From: Cafeteria roenbergensis
Lineage: Eukaryota; Sar; Bigyra; Bicosoecida; Cafeteriaceae
Direction of reading: 5' to 3'
Assembly (NCBI GenBank): GCA_008330645.1
Contig: VLTN01000046.1
Location: forward strand, 124,001 to 188,000
Length of the DNA: 64,000 nucleotides
Made by a program: the position numbers and the translations under genes. The notes under the pieces were generated by a model. The model saw only the letters and a program-made list of their open reading frames with translations. It was not told the origin of the DNA and did not search any database. Positions 22,501 through 31,619 of this stretch are shown here, piece by piece. Each line of letters opens with the position of its first letter. Positions within the stretch are counted from its first letter, which is position 1.

Positions 22501-23428
22501 TGTGGGAGATGATGCCGAGGAGGCGCTTCACCTGGGCCGCGTGGCCCTGCGACCAGATCTCAGGGTGGGCTGCCTGCGACGCCGCGATGACGCGGAGAAA
22601 GCGGCGGCGGAGCTCGGCGAGCTCCGGGGGCGACTGCGTTGAGTCGTCCACGACGGCGCGCTCGAGCCCCGACAGCGCCACGCCGACCAGCATGGGGCGG
22701 TCGGCGATGCCAAGGACCTCAAGCTCCCGCGAAAAGGGGGCAAGGTCCGCAGTTCCGGGCATTGCAAGGTCGTCGTCCTCGCGGTCCACCGAAGAAGCAT
22801 CCGACGCGCTGCCCTGCGCCGGGCCCGAGCCGGCCGCGCCGCCCGCGAGCCAGCCAAGCCCGGGAAAGCCTCCCAGAGCAGCCTTGCTCCGAGGCTTGGC
22901 AGGGGGCGGGGCCTCGGTGGCGGCCGCGCTGACCCCGGAGCGGACGACCGCGCTGGCCATGGGGTTGATGTGCGTGAGCGGCGCGCCCGTGGCCAGCGCC
23001 CGGCACGCGCTCCGGATAGCGCCCATCCAGTGAGGCAAGTCCTCGCCCACGATCATAAAGTCTTTCTGTCCGGGGAGGGTGAAGACGGCCATTCCCTGCA
23101 CTCCTCGCAGCGGCACGGGAGCAACCGAAGTAATGGAATTCAGGTCGATTCGCCCCCGTGAGCGAATCGCGCTGGGCCGGATGGTGTAGATGAGAAAGTC
23201 TGGCGTCAAGACGAACCACCGCCGGCGCCAGGACTTCCAGAAGCGGTGGCCTTGCTTCGTCAGCCAGCCGGAGCGCAGCACCACAGTCAGCTTGCCGTCG
23301 ATCACGCATGATGCCTCCGTTCCGTCATCCGCCCTCGATGGCCTGGGGGGCTCCGAGAACCGCCGATTTCGCGCCCCTGAGCCCTGCTCCATCACCCAGG
23401 CGGGCGCCGGCGACGCCAGGCAGGACAA
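19589..23428 (-). CDS. PH-domain, CaMK-like serine/threonine kinase
   Basis: A single exon of 1279 aa; an alternative start 12 codons downstream is possible. The N-terminal PH domain (about 53-145) begins SGWLTKQGHRFWKSWRRRWF and ends before MGAIRSACRA. A disordered Ser/Pro/Ala-rich middle of roughly 600 residues follows. The kinase domain (about 795-1050) has LGRGAFSVVH, the AVKVL lysine at 821, HRDIKPEN with Asp915, DFG with Asp936 and SPNYLAPE, so it should be active. GGELFDRVV and the closing LTADAALRHRWI place it in the CaMK group. The C-terminal extension is low-complexity, and no calmodulin-binding helix or EF-hand is obvious. The PH domain suggests phosphoinositide-directed membrane recruitment. 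PH-CaMK combinations occur in stramenopile protists; the substrate is unknown. Confidence 0.9.
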   Translation of the reverse strand: MSCLASPAPAWVMEQGSGARNRRFSEPPRPSRADDGTEASCVIDGKLTVVLRSGWLTKQGHRFWKSWRRRWFVLTPDFLIYTIRPSAIRSRGRIDLNSITSVAPVPLRGVQGMAVFTLPGQKDFMIVGEDLPHWMGAIRSACRALATGAPLTHINPMASAVVRSGVSAAATEAPPPAKPRSKAALGGFPGLGWLAGGAAGSGPAQGSASDASSVDREDDDLAMPGTADLAPFSRELEVLGIADRPMLVGVALSGLERAVVDDSTQSPPELAELRRRFLRVIAASQAAHPEIWSQGHAAQVKRLLGIISHKQQARRPMLSPSARPMRRRSDTTAAANARAMSSLSGAAASCPPPAMNGLVAHAAAQTAARERLAGSAAHAGSARGATRGPDQSGPGDHAPAAVTGAPGAESRTAGTPIAAPGSSRRAVERSGALAAADAAPSPARPGRGRGLASTPPTSLPTLAPRQAGDVSSGSGSAGGNGSGGGSPPRAGSASTLQSLTASAGSGGEDASHCETTPVSAAAASTAEARSAATAVASAAAALATSQAQAAEPPPPPRRPVFPVSPGCPPPPATPGTTPGTSANTTPSPHRGRPSPLRITPAGQRSVAAALSPPASGAGSAVTPATGRSAPPRFRPPPIRTPDSASGRLGGLLGSSSGAAGGAAAAPGSAGTLGSARSAGRMGLSISASPAHLRLGGASSSPASGARGAGVPPLAPPRLAARSAGPRVPLRGTMLGEGIESKEAAGSGASTDSLAGSGRSARSTSADCSEGPSRMPSNSSASTQQQARFEDLFQLGEVLGRGAFSVVHKTRHRRSGREFAVKVLDRAAMTGDDVQSLVGEVSAQRWMRHPNIVRLVAFFDNDPTHFYLVTELCKGGELFDRVVSQARFSEKKAAGAVYILLDAVSYFHKHGIVHRDIKPENILFQDTRPDAPMKIADFGFAVHSGTGETLRSLAGSPNYLAPEIVENQPYGTAVDMWSLGVVTYILLCGYMPFDAPNQRELFRKIAAGTFAFPEREWGGVSPEAKDFVASLLRVDPRARLTADAALRHRWITTTDLSDAHLSRSVSKLRSFHTRRRTSMLRNAVRAVHLGRRASMALPQPSPGSRTTAATTPRRTALRHMGLTRAAAGALLDDYDAPPSSPAVSMAINADPADDTTRFNGIVDSPKVTADSVEPTGTAFDGPLGSHLAPRPRSVTAPDDDFLDLPGDGAAATTGSLLSGRDLRPAMARAAPASSALSVAASPAATSWSTSGAAPSAAGSAAAPPGVVPLPPPESPPPRRH

Positions 23429-24048
23429 GAGGCAGGCGTGTCAGGTGACGGGCACGAACGGGCCGGTTGTCAGCCACGCGCTGCTGCCTCGACACCGCCG
23501 GGCAGACCCCCTCAGCGGCCTGGCGGGGCCGGGGGGCAAGGCTCGCGAAGCGGAGACAAGCGTCCCGGCGCGGCAGGGAGCTTCGGCTCGCCTGGGCGCG
23601 GGCAAGGTGCCATGCTGGCACGCCTCTCCAATGTGGTTCTTTTTCGCTGCTCTGTCGGCAGGCTACGCCGGAAACTGCCTGCCCGCCGCGGACGCGGAGG
23701 CAGCAAATCCGGCTGGCGCTCCCGCACGTCGGCCCCCTGGAACATCTTTGCCCCGCTGTGAGCCCAGCGCCGGTGGTCTCGGCACCAAACTAGTGACCGG
23801 GAGCCATTTCGACCGGAAACGTCATCTAGCGCTCAAGCGACAGCATCGTTGTCCGAGCAAAGCGCGTTGCGCAAGCCCGAGCCCGCCGGAGAAGCGGCAC
23901 CCGTGTGGCGGGACAGAGTTTGCTGTGTGCAGGGGGCGCGCTTTTGGCAAGGGGGGCGCTGCTTGGGAGGCAGCGGCCGCGGCCAGAGGTCACACTTTCA
24001 TGCTGGGGCGCTGCCACGGCCAATCAGCGCATTTGTCCGGCAGCTGGA
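23429..24048. other. Spacer between ALDH 3' end and PH-kinase start
   Basis: About 620 bp between two minus-strand genes. It should contain the kinase promoter and the ALDH polyadenylation region. No exon, repeat or RNA is recognised. Confidence 0.4.
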
Positions 24049-26566
24049 TCACATCTGCTGGATGATGCCCGAGATGCCCAGCTTGCTGACCATGGTGAAC
24101 ACGCCGCTCAGGATCTGCAGGGGGGAGGTGCCGTAGAAGGAGTCCATCATGCCGCCGATGAAGGCGTGCGAGTGTTCCGTGATGGGGTAGCGCAGCGCGC
24201 CGGGGAGAATCGTGGGCTTGCCGGAAGTGATGCTCTTCACGTAGCAGCACGCGCGCAGGCCCTCGCGGCCCGCAAAGCGGCCAAACCCGGAGTCCTTGAC
24301 GCCGCCAAACGGAAGGGACTGCGCCATGTAGTTGAGGGCCATGTCGTTCACGTTGGTCATGCCGGCGTGGATGAAGGAGCCGATGCGCTCCGCACGGGGG
24401 ATGTTCGGGGAGTAAACGTTGGAGCCGAGGCCGTAGCTGGTGCCGTTCGCCAGGCGGATGGCCTCCGCATCGTTGTCGGCGGCCACGCGTATCACGGTCA
24501 TCACCGGGCCGAAGACTTCCTCGTTGAAGATGCGCATCGAATCCGTCACGCCGACGAGCAGAGTGGGCGTGACGAAGACACCGCCGCCCGCAGCCTTGGT
24601 TGCCTCCTCGTTGAGGCAGCCGCCGTGCAGAAGCGTGGCGCCGTTCTCCACGGCGTCCTTGACGAGCTCCAGGATGTGCTTGGCCTGCGCGGCAGTCACG
24701 GTCGCGCCCATGTCCACGTCGGTCCAGTTGCCGTCTTCGTCCATGGGTGCGCCCTGGCGCAGGCGCTTGACCTGGGCGAAGGCCTTGTCGACGAACTCGT
24801 CGTAGATGGAGTCGTACACGATGACGCGCTCGATGCCGATGCAGTTCTGGCCGGAGCCCTGGAAGGTGCCGCGCATCACGATGGGGAGCACAGAGTCAAC
24901 GTCGGCATCCTCGCAAAGGATGACGGGGTCCTTGCCGCCGAGCTCCAGCACGACCGGCTTGAGGCCCATGGCTGCGCCGCGCATGATGTGCTTGCCCACG
25001 CCGGGGCTGCCGGTGAAGATGACCTTGTCCACGCTGCAGACGAGGGCCTGGCCAGTGGCGGCGAAGCCGTTGACGCTGCCGATGAGGTTGGGGTGGCCGT
25101 GGCTCTCGAGCACGGCGCGGGCGATGCGGAGCATGCGCTCCACGGTGAAGCAGGAGAACTCGGACATCTTGAGGACGATGCCGTTGCCGGCAAAGAGGCA
25201 GCTCAGGATGTGGTTGTACATGTTGTGGAAGGCTGCGCCGGAACGGGGGCAGCGTGGGCACAGCACGGCGGCCATGGCGGGCGGGCAGCGCAGCGAGGGC
25301 GGGCAGGGCCATGGCTCGCCCTTGCCAAAGGGGGAGGGGCGGGGTCGCGACGGGAGCGGGGCGGGGCGGGGCGCCACGGCGCTGCTCACGGTAGTTCCAG
25401 GGCGCGATGACGCCGAACACGCCGACGGGGTGGTACTCGACGCGGCACTCCTTGCTGGCAATGACCGCGCCGGGGGTGCGGCGCTCGGGGAGCAGGCAGG
25501 CCTCGCCCTCCTGGCAGAGCCACTTCGCCTTCTCGAGGGTCACGAGGATCTCGCCAAAGGTGCAGTCCAGCTCTGCGGCCAGGCGCATGCAGGCAGGGGC
25601 GGAGGAGGGGGAGCTTGGCGAGGAGGAGGCGGGCTGGGCGCAGGGCGGGTTGGCGAGGGGCGAGCAGGCAGCACTGCGGGCCGAAGCAGATCCGCGGCCC
25701 CTCCTGACACAGAGCGCCACTCACTGGTCTTTCCGGTGTCGAGGGCTGAGAGCTTGCAGATGGCGTCGCGGTGCTTGTGCACGGCCTTGGCGATCTTCCG
25801 AACGACAAGGCGGCGCTCCTGGAAGGAGGTGCGGGCCCACTTTGCCTGGGCCTTGCGTGCGGCGCTGACGACTTCGGTGACCTTCTCGGCTGAATCGACG
25901 GGGACGGTGCCAAGCATATGGCCGGTTGCGGGGTTGAAGCAACGGATGACCTTGGGGTCGTCGCCGGCCGGGTTCATGGCATCCAGGCCCGTCGCGCGGG
26001 TGCGCTTGGTCATCTTCACGATGGAGTCTGCGGCGATCGGGGAGGCGCGCGTTGAGGCGGGAGGCGGGGCGAAGTCGGGTGCAACGGGCGAGGGGAAGGC
26101 CATTCCGCTGCCGCTTCGCATCCTGGCGAGCTCTCACCAACGTCCAGGTCGACATCGATGTCAGGCACGCTCATCTGCGAAGGGCACCAGTTGACCAGGC
26201 GGCGATAGACAAGAGCTGTGGCTTGGGGGGCGAGGGTGGGGCCAGCGGGGCAGGCCTGCCGGGCGCGCAGGGAATAGGAGTGCGGAGCCGATGGCACCAG
26301 CGGACGCAAAAGCCGCTCGAGCGCGCCACGCGCGGGCCTCGAAGAGCAACGGGACTGGTGAATCCAACCGACCTCACGCCCACGATGGCCACGATGGCCC
26401 AGATGATCAGGCTGGTGACGAGGAAAGCCGCGGCCACGAGCAAGGCAACGTGCGCTTCCTTCGTTGCGAGGAGCTTGCTGGCCTCCGAGACGATCTCCGA
26501 CTGCACCACATCGGCCCACGTCGTAGAGGACACAGAGGAGATGATGCCACGAAAGAAGTCCTGCAT
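24049..26566 (-). CDS. ALDH22A1/Msc7-like membrane aldehyde dehydrogenase
   Basis: Five exons (26566-26378, 26174-26138, 26027-25725, 25572-25390, 25232-24049) give 631 aa with every junction in frame. Exon 1 codes a membrane anchor, VALLVAAAFLVTSLIIWAIV. The 37-nt exon 2 codes SVPDIDVDLDV, matching the segment after the anchor in plant ALDH22A1. The rest is a full aldehyde dehydrogenase: FGVIAPWNYPFHN, FTGSPGVGK, catalytic Glu334 in LELGGKDP, catalytic Cys368 in GQNCIGIER (the usual 34-residue spacing) and GFGRFAGREGLRACC, a hallmark of this subfamily. It should oxidise aldehydes with NAD(P)+, probably long-chain or lipid-derived, at the ER or another membrane; the substrate is inferred. The introns are 203, 110, 152 and 157 nt. 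The start is 167 bp from a divergent SDR gene. Confidence 0.93.
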
Positions 26567-26733
26567 GTTCGCGCGAGTTCCAAGGCCCTTGCAGTGCTAC
26601 CGGCGCAGCAGCCGCCGGAAAAGCTCTTTTTGCGTGCCGCTTTTGACAGAGCCCGTGTTGCCGACATCCAACAGCGGCGGCGGCTGTCGGAGCCGCCCCC
26701 GCCCCCGGGCACTCTGCGATCGCCGCGGGAAGC
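26567..26733. promoter_or_regulatory. Bidirectional promoter, ALDH22-like / SDR
   Basis: Only 167 bp separate the two divergent start codons, so the genes must share promoter space. No element can be named. Co-expression is a reasonable inference because both products are membrane-anchored oxidoreductases. Confidence 0.55.
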
Positions 26734-27974
26734 ATGGAGGCTGCAGCAGGGCTCTTGCAGCAAATCCTCTCGGGCGCGTGGGAGCACCCCGTCATCGGCG
26801 CCGCGCTCGTGGGCGTGGTGTTTGCCATCATCTTCACCAGCGCGAGCCTCGGCACGTACTTTTTGCCGTGGCTCGCGTCCTTTGCCTTCGGCGCACAGGA
26901 CCTCCGGAAGAAGTACGACGCACAGTGGGCGCTTGTGACTGGTGGCAGCAGCGGCATCGGAAAGGCCATCACCAAGCGCCTTGCCGCGCAGGGCCTCAAC
27001 GTGGTCGTTGCCGCCTACGGCGACAGGCTGCTCGAGGCCGCCAAGGTGGACTTCCCCAAGGAGTTCCCGGGCGTCAAGTTCCGCTTTGTGGCCGTGGACC
27101 TCTCCACCGCCGACGAGCAGGTGTACCTCAAGCCCATCCGCGACGTGACTGACGACATTGCCGTGCAGGTGGTCTTCTCCAACGCCGGTTACATCCAGAC
27201 CGGCCTGTTCGACGGCTCCCCCATGCCAGTGCAGCTCCGCAACCTGCGCTGCAACGCCACCAGCGGCGCTGTGCTCTCCCACCACTTCATCCAGCGCATG
27301 CGCAAGGAGAGGCTCCGCGGCTGCGTCGTCTTCACCTCCTCCCCCGCCATGCTCACCCCATGCCCTCTGTCTGCGATGTACGGCGCCACCAAGGCGTTCC
27401 TCACCGAGCTGGCCGTCTCCGTGGCGCCGGAGGTCGTCGAGTTTGGCATCGACGTGGCCGTGCTGGTGAGGTCCAGTCAGCGCACCGCCTCGCGCTCGCT
27501 CCCTCGCGCTGACTGCCACACTGCGCCCCCTCCCCTTCCTCCCCCCGTCGCTGCGCCCTGTGTTGCCGTGCCAAGCCCCGCCCCCCCTCTGATACCGCGC
27601 TCCGTGGCCCGCCAATCCTGCCCTGCGCCTCCGCCCCCCGGCTCCCTGCGATGCCTGTCGCGCAGCACCCCTCGCCGGCCGACACCGGCTTCTTCGCCAA
27701 GGCTGACGCCATCGGCGTGCTCGACTTCTTCAAGGCCACCGCCACCACGCCCGACAACATCGCCGCCACCGCCTTCCGGCTCATCGGCCGGCGCGTGGTC
27801 ATGGACCAGGGCTACTATGGCCCGCTCATGCGCGTCAGCGACAAGCTCATCGACCAGTGCTTCATGGCCGAGATCGTGCGCTCCCAGGCGCCCTCCATGG
27901 CCGACTACCGCGCCATCCGCGACAAGGCCACTGCGGCGGAGCTCGCGGCAGCCAAGTCGCCCAAGCGCGATTGA
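26734..27974 (+). CDS. Membrane-anchored short-chain dehydrogenase/reductase (17-beta-HSD/ketoacyl reductase-like)
   Basis: Exons are 26734-27465 and 27666-27974 (346 aa); the 200-nt intron joins in phase 0 to read VAVLHPSPADTGFF. An N-terminal hydrophobic helix (IGAALVGVVFAIIFTSASLG) precedes the Rossmann fold. The cofactor motif TGGSSGIG starts at residue 69, FSNAGY follows, and the catalytic YxxxK is Y216-GAT-K220, with the serine in VVFTSSPAML. The layout fits ER reductases of the HSD17B12/KAR type, which act in fatty acid elongation or steroid reduction. Substrate is not determinable. The divergent partner is a membrane aldehyde dehydrogenase. Confidence 0.87.
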
Positions 27975-27989
27975 GCCGCGCGCCCAAGC

Positions 27990-28010
27990 AGTGTGAGTGT
28001 GTGTGTGTGC
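27990..28010. repeat. (GT)n microsatellite
   Basis: A short GT-rich run just after the SDR stop codon, in the 272-bp convergent gap before the frataxin-like gene. Confidence 0.8.
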
Positions 28011-28246
28011 TGGGTGACTAGCGCCTTGCTCCCCCAGCCCCCATCCACCCTGGTAGCTGCCGCCGCCTGCAGACACCAGCTCATTGGCCGGAACCGCCGC
28101 GCGGGGCACCCATTCCCGGGCGCAGGGCACACGCAGACACACGCAGCGCAACTCGTGCTTCGGGCCAGGAAGCGCGCAATCCGTCCCACGGGCACACACC
28201 AAGTCGCACGGGGGCCTTGCCAGGCCTCCGCAGCTCAACCGCCCCA

Positions 28247-28777
28247 TCAGAAGGCGGGCACGCCTCGCAGCGAGAAGATCAAGTCGCGAGCCAGCAGCTC
28301 CAGCGCGTTGTGGCCATCGATGATGGAGACGAACTGCTCGCGGGTCTCGTCCCAGCTGTAGTGGGCCATGGTGCCCGTCTTGGCCGGCGACAGCACTGCG
28401 AGCCGCTTCCCGTCCTGCTCCATGAACACTTTGAACGTGCCCACATCGCCAGCGTGCACGGTCACCGACGTTGCGCCGTGCCGCTCCACGCGCATGCCCG
28501 GGTTGAAGCGCACCATGGCCTCAGTGCCCCGGCACACCATGTCAACAAAAGCAACGACCTGCTCAATGGGAAGGTCGGCCTCGGCGCCCAAGTCGTGCGG
28601 CAGCGTCACCGCGCGAGAGTCTCCGCGAGGCGTGTACTCTTTGCGAAAGGTGCGCACTCGCTTGCGCTCCGCCTTGCCCGACAGAGACGTCGACATCGGC
28701 GCAGCTGTGCCCACCGCTCGTGCGACGAGTCCGGCCCGCAAGGCCTGCCGGGCCCCTGAGGCGCACGATCGGAGCAT
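28247..28777 (-). CDS. Frataxin-like mitochondrial protein
   Basis: 176 aa from the ATG at 28777; the frame is open to 28891. The N-terminus, MLRSCASGARQALRAGLVAR, is an Arg/Ala-rich amphipathic presequence. The C-terminal 65 residues follow the frataxin pattern: GDVGTFKVF, LAVLSPAKTG, HYSWDE, FVSIIDG, then ELLARDL. Frataxins assist Fe-S cluster assembly in the mitochondrial matrix. Two departures stand out: the Trp of the usual IWLSSP strand is missing (LAVLSP), and the first helix (IEQVVAFVDMVCRG) lacks the dense acidic ridge that binds iron and the Isu-Nfs1 complex. It may be a divergent frataxin or a related-fold protein with another task. Confidence 0.6.
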   Translation of the reverse strand: MLRSCASGARQALRAGLVARAVGTAAPMSTSLSGKAERKRVRTFRKEYTPRGDSRAVTLPHDLGAEADLPIEQVVAFVDMVCRGTEAMVRFNPGMRVERHGATSVTVHAGDVGTFKVFMEQDGKRLAVLSPAKTGTMAHYSWDETREQFVSIIDGHNALELLARDLIFSLRGVPAF

Positions 28778-29057
28778 TCGACACACTCGGGCGTTCCGCA
28801 ACGGCGCGGCGCTCCACCCAACAGAGGCGCGGGGGAAAAGGCAGCGGGTCCTCCGACGCGTGGCTCGCCGCTGGCCTCGTCGCTGCGACAAGCGTGCGAG
28901 CGGGGCGCGCCCGCCGCCGCGGCGGCGGCCAGGGGCGTTCCGGGGCGGGCCGGCCAGGAGAGCAGAGCCGGCGCTCGGGACGCCGGCGGCGGCCCTCGGC
29001 GGGACGCGGGCACTCGGTCTTTCTTTTCTCGCCGCTGGCGGGACGCTCTGGCCTGGA

Positions 29058-30884
29058 ATGGCATCCCACGAGGCAGCGGCACCGCCCGCGTCGGTGGACG
29101 ACGCGCTGGAGGACGTCGCGATGAGGTTCCTGGCGAACCTGCCGGTCGAGGAGAAGGCGGCGTTTTTCGCGGAGCGCCTGTTCTTTCAGCTCCAGCAGGC
29201 CCACTGGTTCTACGAGGACTTCTTCGTGGACGACCTGGACCACATCCCGCACATGAGGTTTCGGGAGTTCACCACGGCCATGTTTGAGCGCTGCTCGCTG
29301 CTGGAGGAGTACACGGCGAAGCACGACGATTTTATGGATTTGTTCAAGGAGTACAGTGCCAGCATCCCCTCGTTCGGGGCGTTCGTCCTGAACCCCTCGA
29401 TGACCAAGGTTTTGCTGGTGCAATCGTACCGCGGGAAGAGCTGGGGTCTGCCCAAGGGCAAGATCAACGAGGGCGAGACGGAACTGCAGTGCGCGATTCG
29501 CGAGGTTGCCGAGGAAACGGGAGTGGACATTCTGCCTTTTGCCCGCGCCGAGGACTTCGTGGCGTACTACAACGGTGGCCAGTTGGTGAAGATGTTCATC
29601 GCCAGGGGAGTCCCGGCTTCGACCAAGGCGGCGCCGCAAACACGCAAGGAGATCAAGCGAGCGGACTGGCACGACATCGCCTCCATTCCGGTCAGGTCCG
29701 GCGTCGCTGGTGCAAGCAAGTACTGGACTGTGCGGCCGATGATGCGCGACCTGCTCAAGTGGATCAGGCGCCAAAAAGGGGGCAAGCGGGCTGCCAAGGG
29801 CGGTGGCGGCGGCGGCGGCGGCGACGACCACGCCGGGTCCCGAGGCAAGCACAGCCAAGCGGCGAGGCGGAAGGCGGCCAAGGCAGCCGGCGCCGGCCTG
29901 TCTGCGGCGGGGGCGCCATCCGGGTCCAAAAAGTCCGGAAAGCGCCGGCCTCGCGCCGACTGCGCAGCCGCAAGCGGCGCAGCCAGCGGCTCGGGAAGCC
30001 ACGCTGCCACGTTCGGGGAGGACGCCGGCGTGGGGTGGAGCGTGGCAGACATGTTCCGAGCCAACGCTGAGCTGCTGGACGTCAAGTTCCGGTACGACGG
30101 CAACCCCCAAACCTTCGGCAGCCCCAGCGAGGACGCCGTGCCCCTATCCGGCGCAGGGGCACCGAGCAAGAAGCGCAAGGGCGCGAAGGGCAAGGGCAGC
30201 GGGGCCAAGGGCGGTGGAGGCGCCGCCACCGCGGCTCGGCGCAAGGGTCGCGGCGCAGCGGCGGCGGCGTCGAACCCCCCTGGAGGCAGCGGTGGCGGAG
30301 ATCGGACCAGGAAGCGCCGGCAGCGCCGGGACAGCTTTGACGCCGATGAGCACGAAGCGACCTTTGGCGCCGGCTCGGGTGGCGGCTGGGCGGCAGCGGA
30401 CATGTTCAAGGCGAATGCGATGCTTGGCGTCGACTTCACGTACGACGGCGACCCGCAAAAGTTCGGTGACGTGCCAATGGGCCGGTCTGCCCTAGCTCAC
30501 ACGTCAGCTCCGGAGACGAAGTCGCGATCCCGCACCAGCGATGAGGACGAGGACATGGCCTTCGGTGGCGACGACGCAGGCAGCCAGTGCGCCAGCCCCG
30601 ACGATGAGGACGACGAGCGTGATGGCGACGGCGACGGCGACGATGACAGCGCTGACGACGACGACGACGACGCCGATAGCGACAGCGGCGACGAAGACAG
30701 CGGCGACGACGACGGCGGCTCCCCTGTTCTGGACGCCGTTCCAGTCACCTCGGCCCCCGCCGACCTCTCCCCCGACGATCCCGTGGCTGGAATGTGGGCC
30801 TTCGAGCCAGACATGGACCTTGTCATGGCAGCCTTCAGCCAGGCCCTCTCCCCGAAGTCGCGAGAGTACTTGGTGCAGGCCTGA
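29058..30884 (+). CDS. DCP2: mRNA-decapping enzyme Dcp2 (Nudix)
   Basis: A single exon of 608 aa; the start at 29058 is the Met just before the conserved domain. Residues about 12-95 form the Dcp2 regulatory Box A domain (MRFLANLPVEEKAAFFAERL, AHWFYEDF). The Nudix box GKINEGETELQCAIREVAEE follows at about 134-156 with all catalytic glutamates, then Box B (MRDLLKWIRRQ). Dcp2 removes the 5' cap in 5'-3' mRNA decay in cytoplasmic P-bodies. After a Gly/Lys/Ala-rich linker the tail has two copies of a short motif (about 320-355 and 435-470) sharing ADMF(R/K)ANA, a hydrophobic FxYDG and PQxFG. A very acidic Asp-rich stretch comes near the end, then a final short helix. Confidence 0.95.
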   Translation: MASHEAAAPPASVDDALEDVAMRFLANLPVEEKAAFFAERLFFQLQQAHWFYEDFFVDDLDHIPHMRFREFTTAMFERCSLLEEYTAKHDDFMDLFKEYSASIPSFGAFVLNPSMTKVLLVQSYRGKSWGLPKGKINEGETELQCAIREVAEETGVDILPFARAEDFVAYYNGGQLVKMFIARGVPASTKAAPQTRKEIKRADWHDIASIPVRSGVAGASKYWTVRPMMRDLLKWIRRQKGGKRAAKGGGGGGGGDDHAGSRGKHSQAARRKAAKAAGAGLSAAGAPSGSKKSGKRRPRADCAAASGAASGSGSHAATFGEDAGVGWSVADMFRANAELLDVKFRYDGNPQTFGSPSEDAVPLSGAGAPSKKRKGAKGKGSGAKGGGGAATAARRKGRGAAAAASNPPGGSGGGDRTRKRRQRRDSFDADEHEATFGAGSGGGWAAADMFKANAMLGVDFTYDGDPQKFGDVPMGRSALAHTSAPETKSRSRTSDEDEDMAFGGDDAGSQCASPDDEDDERDGDGDGDDDSADDDDDDADSDSGDEDSGDDDGGSPVLDAVPVTSAPADLSPDDPVAGMWAFEPDMDLVMAAFSQALSPKSREYLVQA

Positions 30885-31619
30885 GCTGCACCTCAGCCCC
30901 CCCCTTCACGCTTCGGCGACGGCCACTGCGGCGCCGTTTGTTGCGGAGGGGGTGACCCTGTGCGGCCCGTTGGCTGCCTCTCCCATTCTCTCGAGGCACC
31001 AGCGGTTTCGTGTTCAGCCTTCACGGCGGCGCCTCCTTGGGCCGCCTGGCTCTGTGCTCTCTGTGCTCGTTCTTGTGCATGTGCGACGTGCTTGCCCCCT
31101 TCCCCCCTTGGTGCTGGGCCCGTCTGCTCCACGATCCATTGACTCCCTTGATTTTTTTTACCAGCCCGGACGTGCTTGAAGGTGGCCCATTAGTTTCGTG
31201 GTGCTGCTTGGACTGGGAGTTCGGTCGTTCTGCGCGGGCGGCCGGCTCCTCATGGTCTCTGCAAGCCACCGCTGGTTGGGCGGCCCCACCCGCCCACGGG
31301 CAGCCTTGGGCGCGCTGAGCTGAGCCTGCCATCTCCTCTCGCCCCGGCCCCGGCTCCGGCCCGACAGCAGCAGGAGCTGCCGCCACTGCGGCAGATGGCG
31401 CCGCAGCAGCCAGGCCAAGTACTCTCCCCCCCCCACACCTGTGCCATTTCATGGTCACTTCATACTTTCATGTTTCTGCATCGGCGTGGTATTCACGCCA
31501 CAAACACCCGCACCTGCCGGCCCAGCGGCAGCACGCTGCTCAGCGCGAGGCCCAGAGCAAGCCAGCGTCGCAGCGAGCACCCCGCAAGCCGCCTCGCCCT
31601 CAGCAACGACACGCAACCT
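30885..31619. other. Convergent spacer, no gene seen
   Basis: About 735 bp between the Dcp2 stop (+) and the JmjC-protein stop (-). Small frames are present but carry no domain and differ from neighbours in composition. A short T-run (31150-31159) is the only feature. Confidence 0.4.

Noticed and set aside
28778-29057. Extending Dcp2 upstream to 28368
   Set aside because: The upstream sequence overlaps the minus-strand frataxin-like gene and is Arg/Pro-rich; the ATG at 29058 directly precedes the conserved domain.
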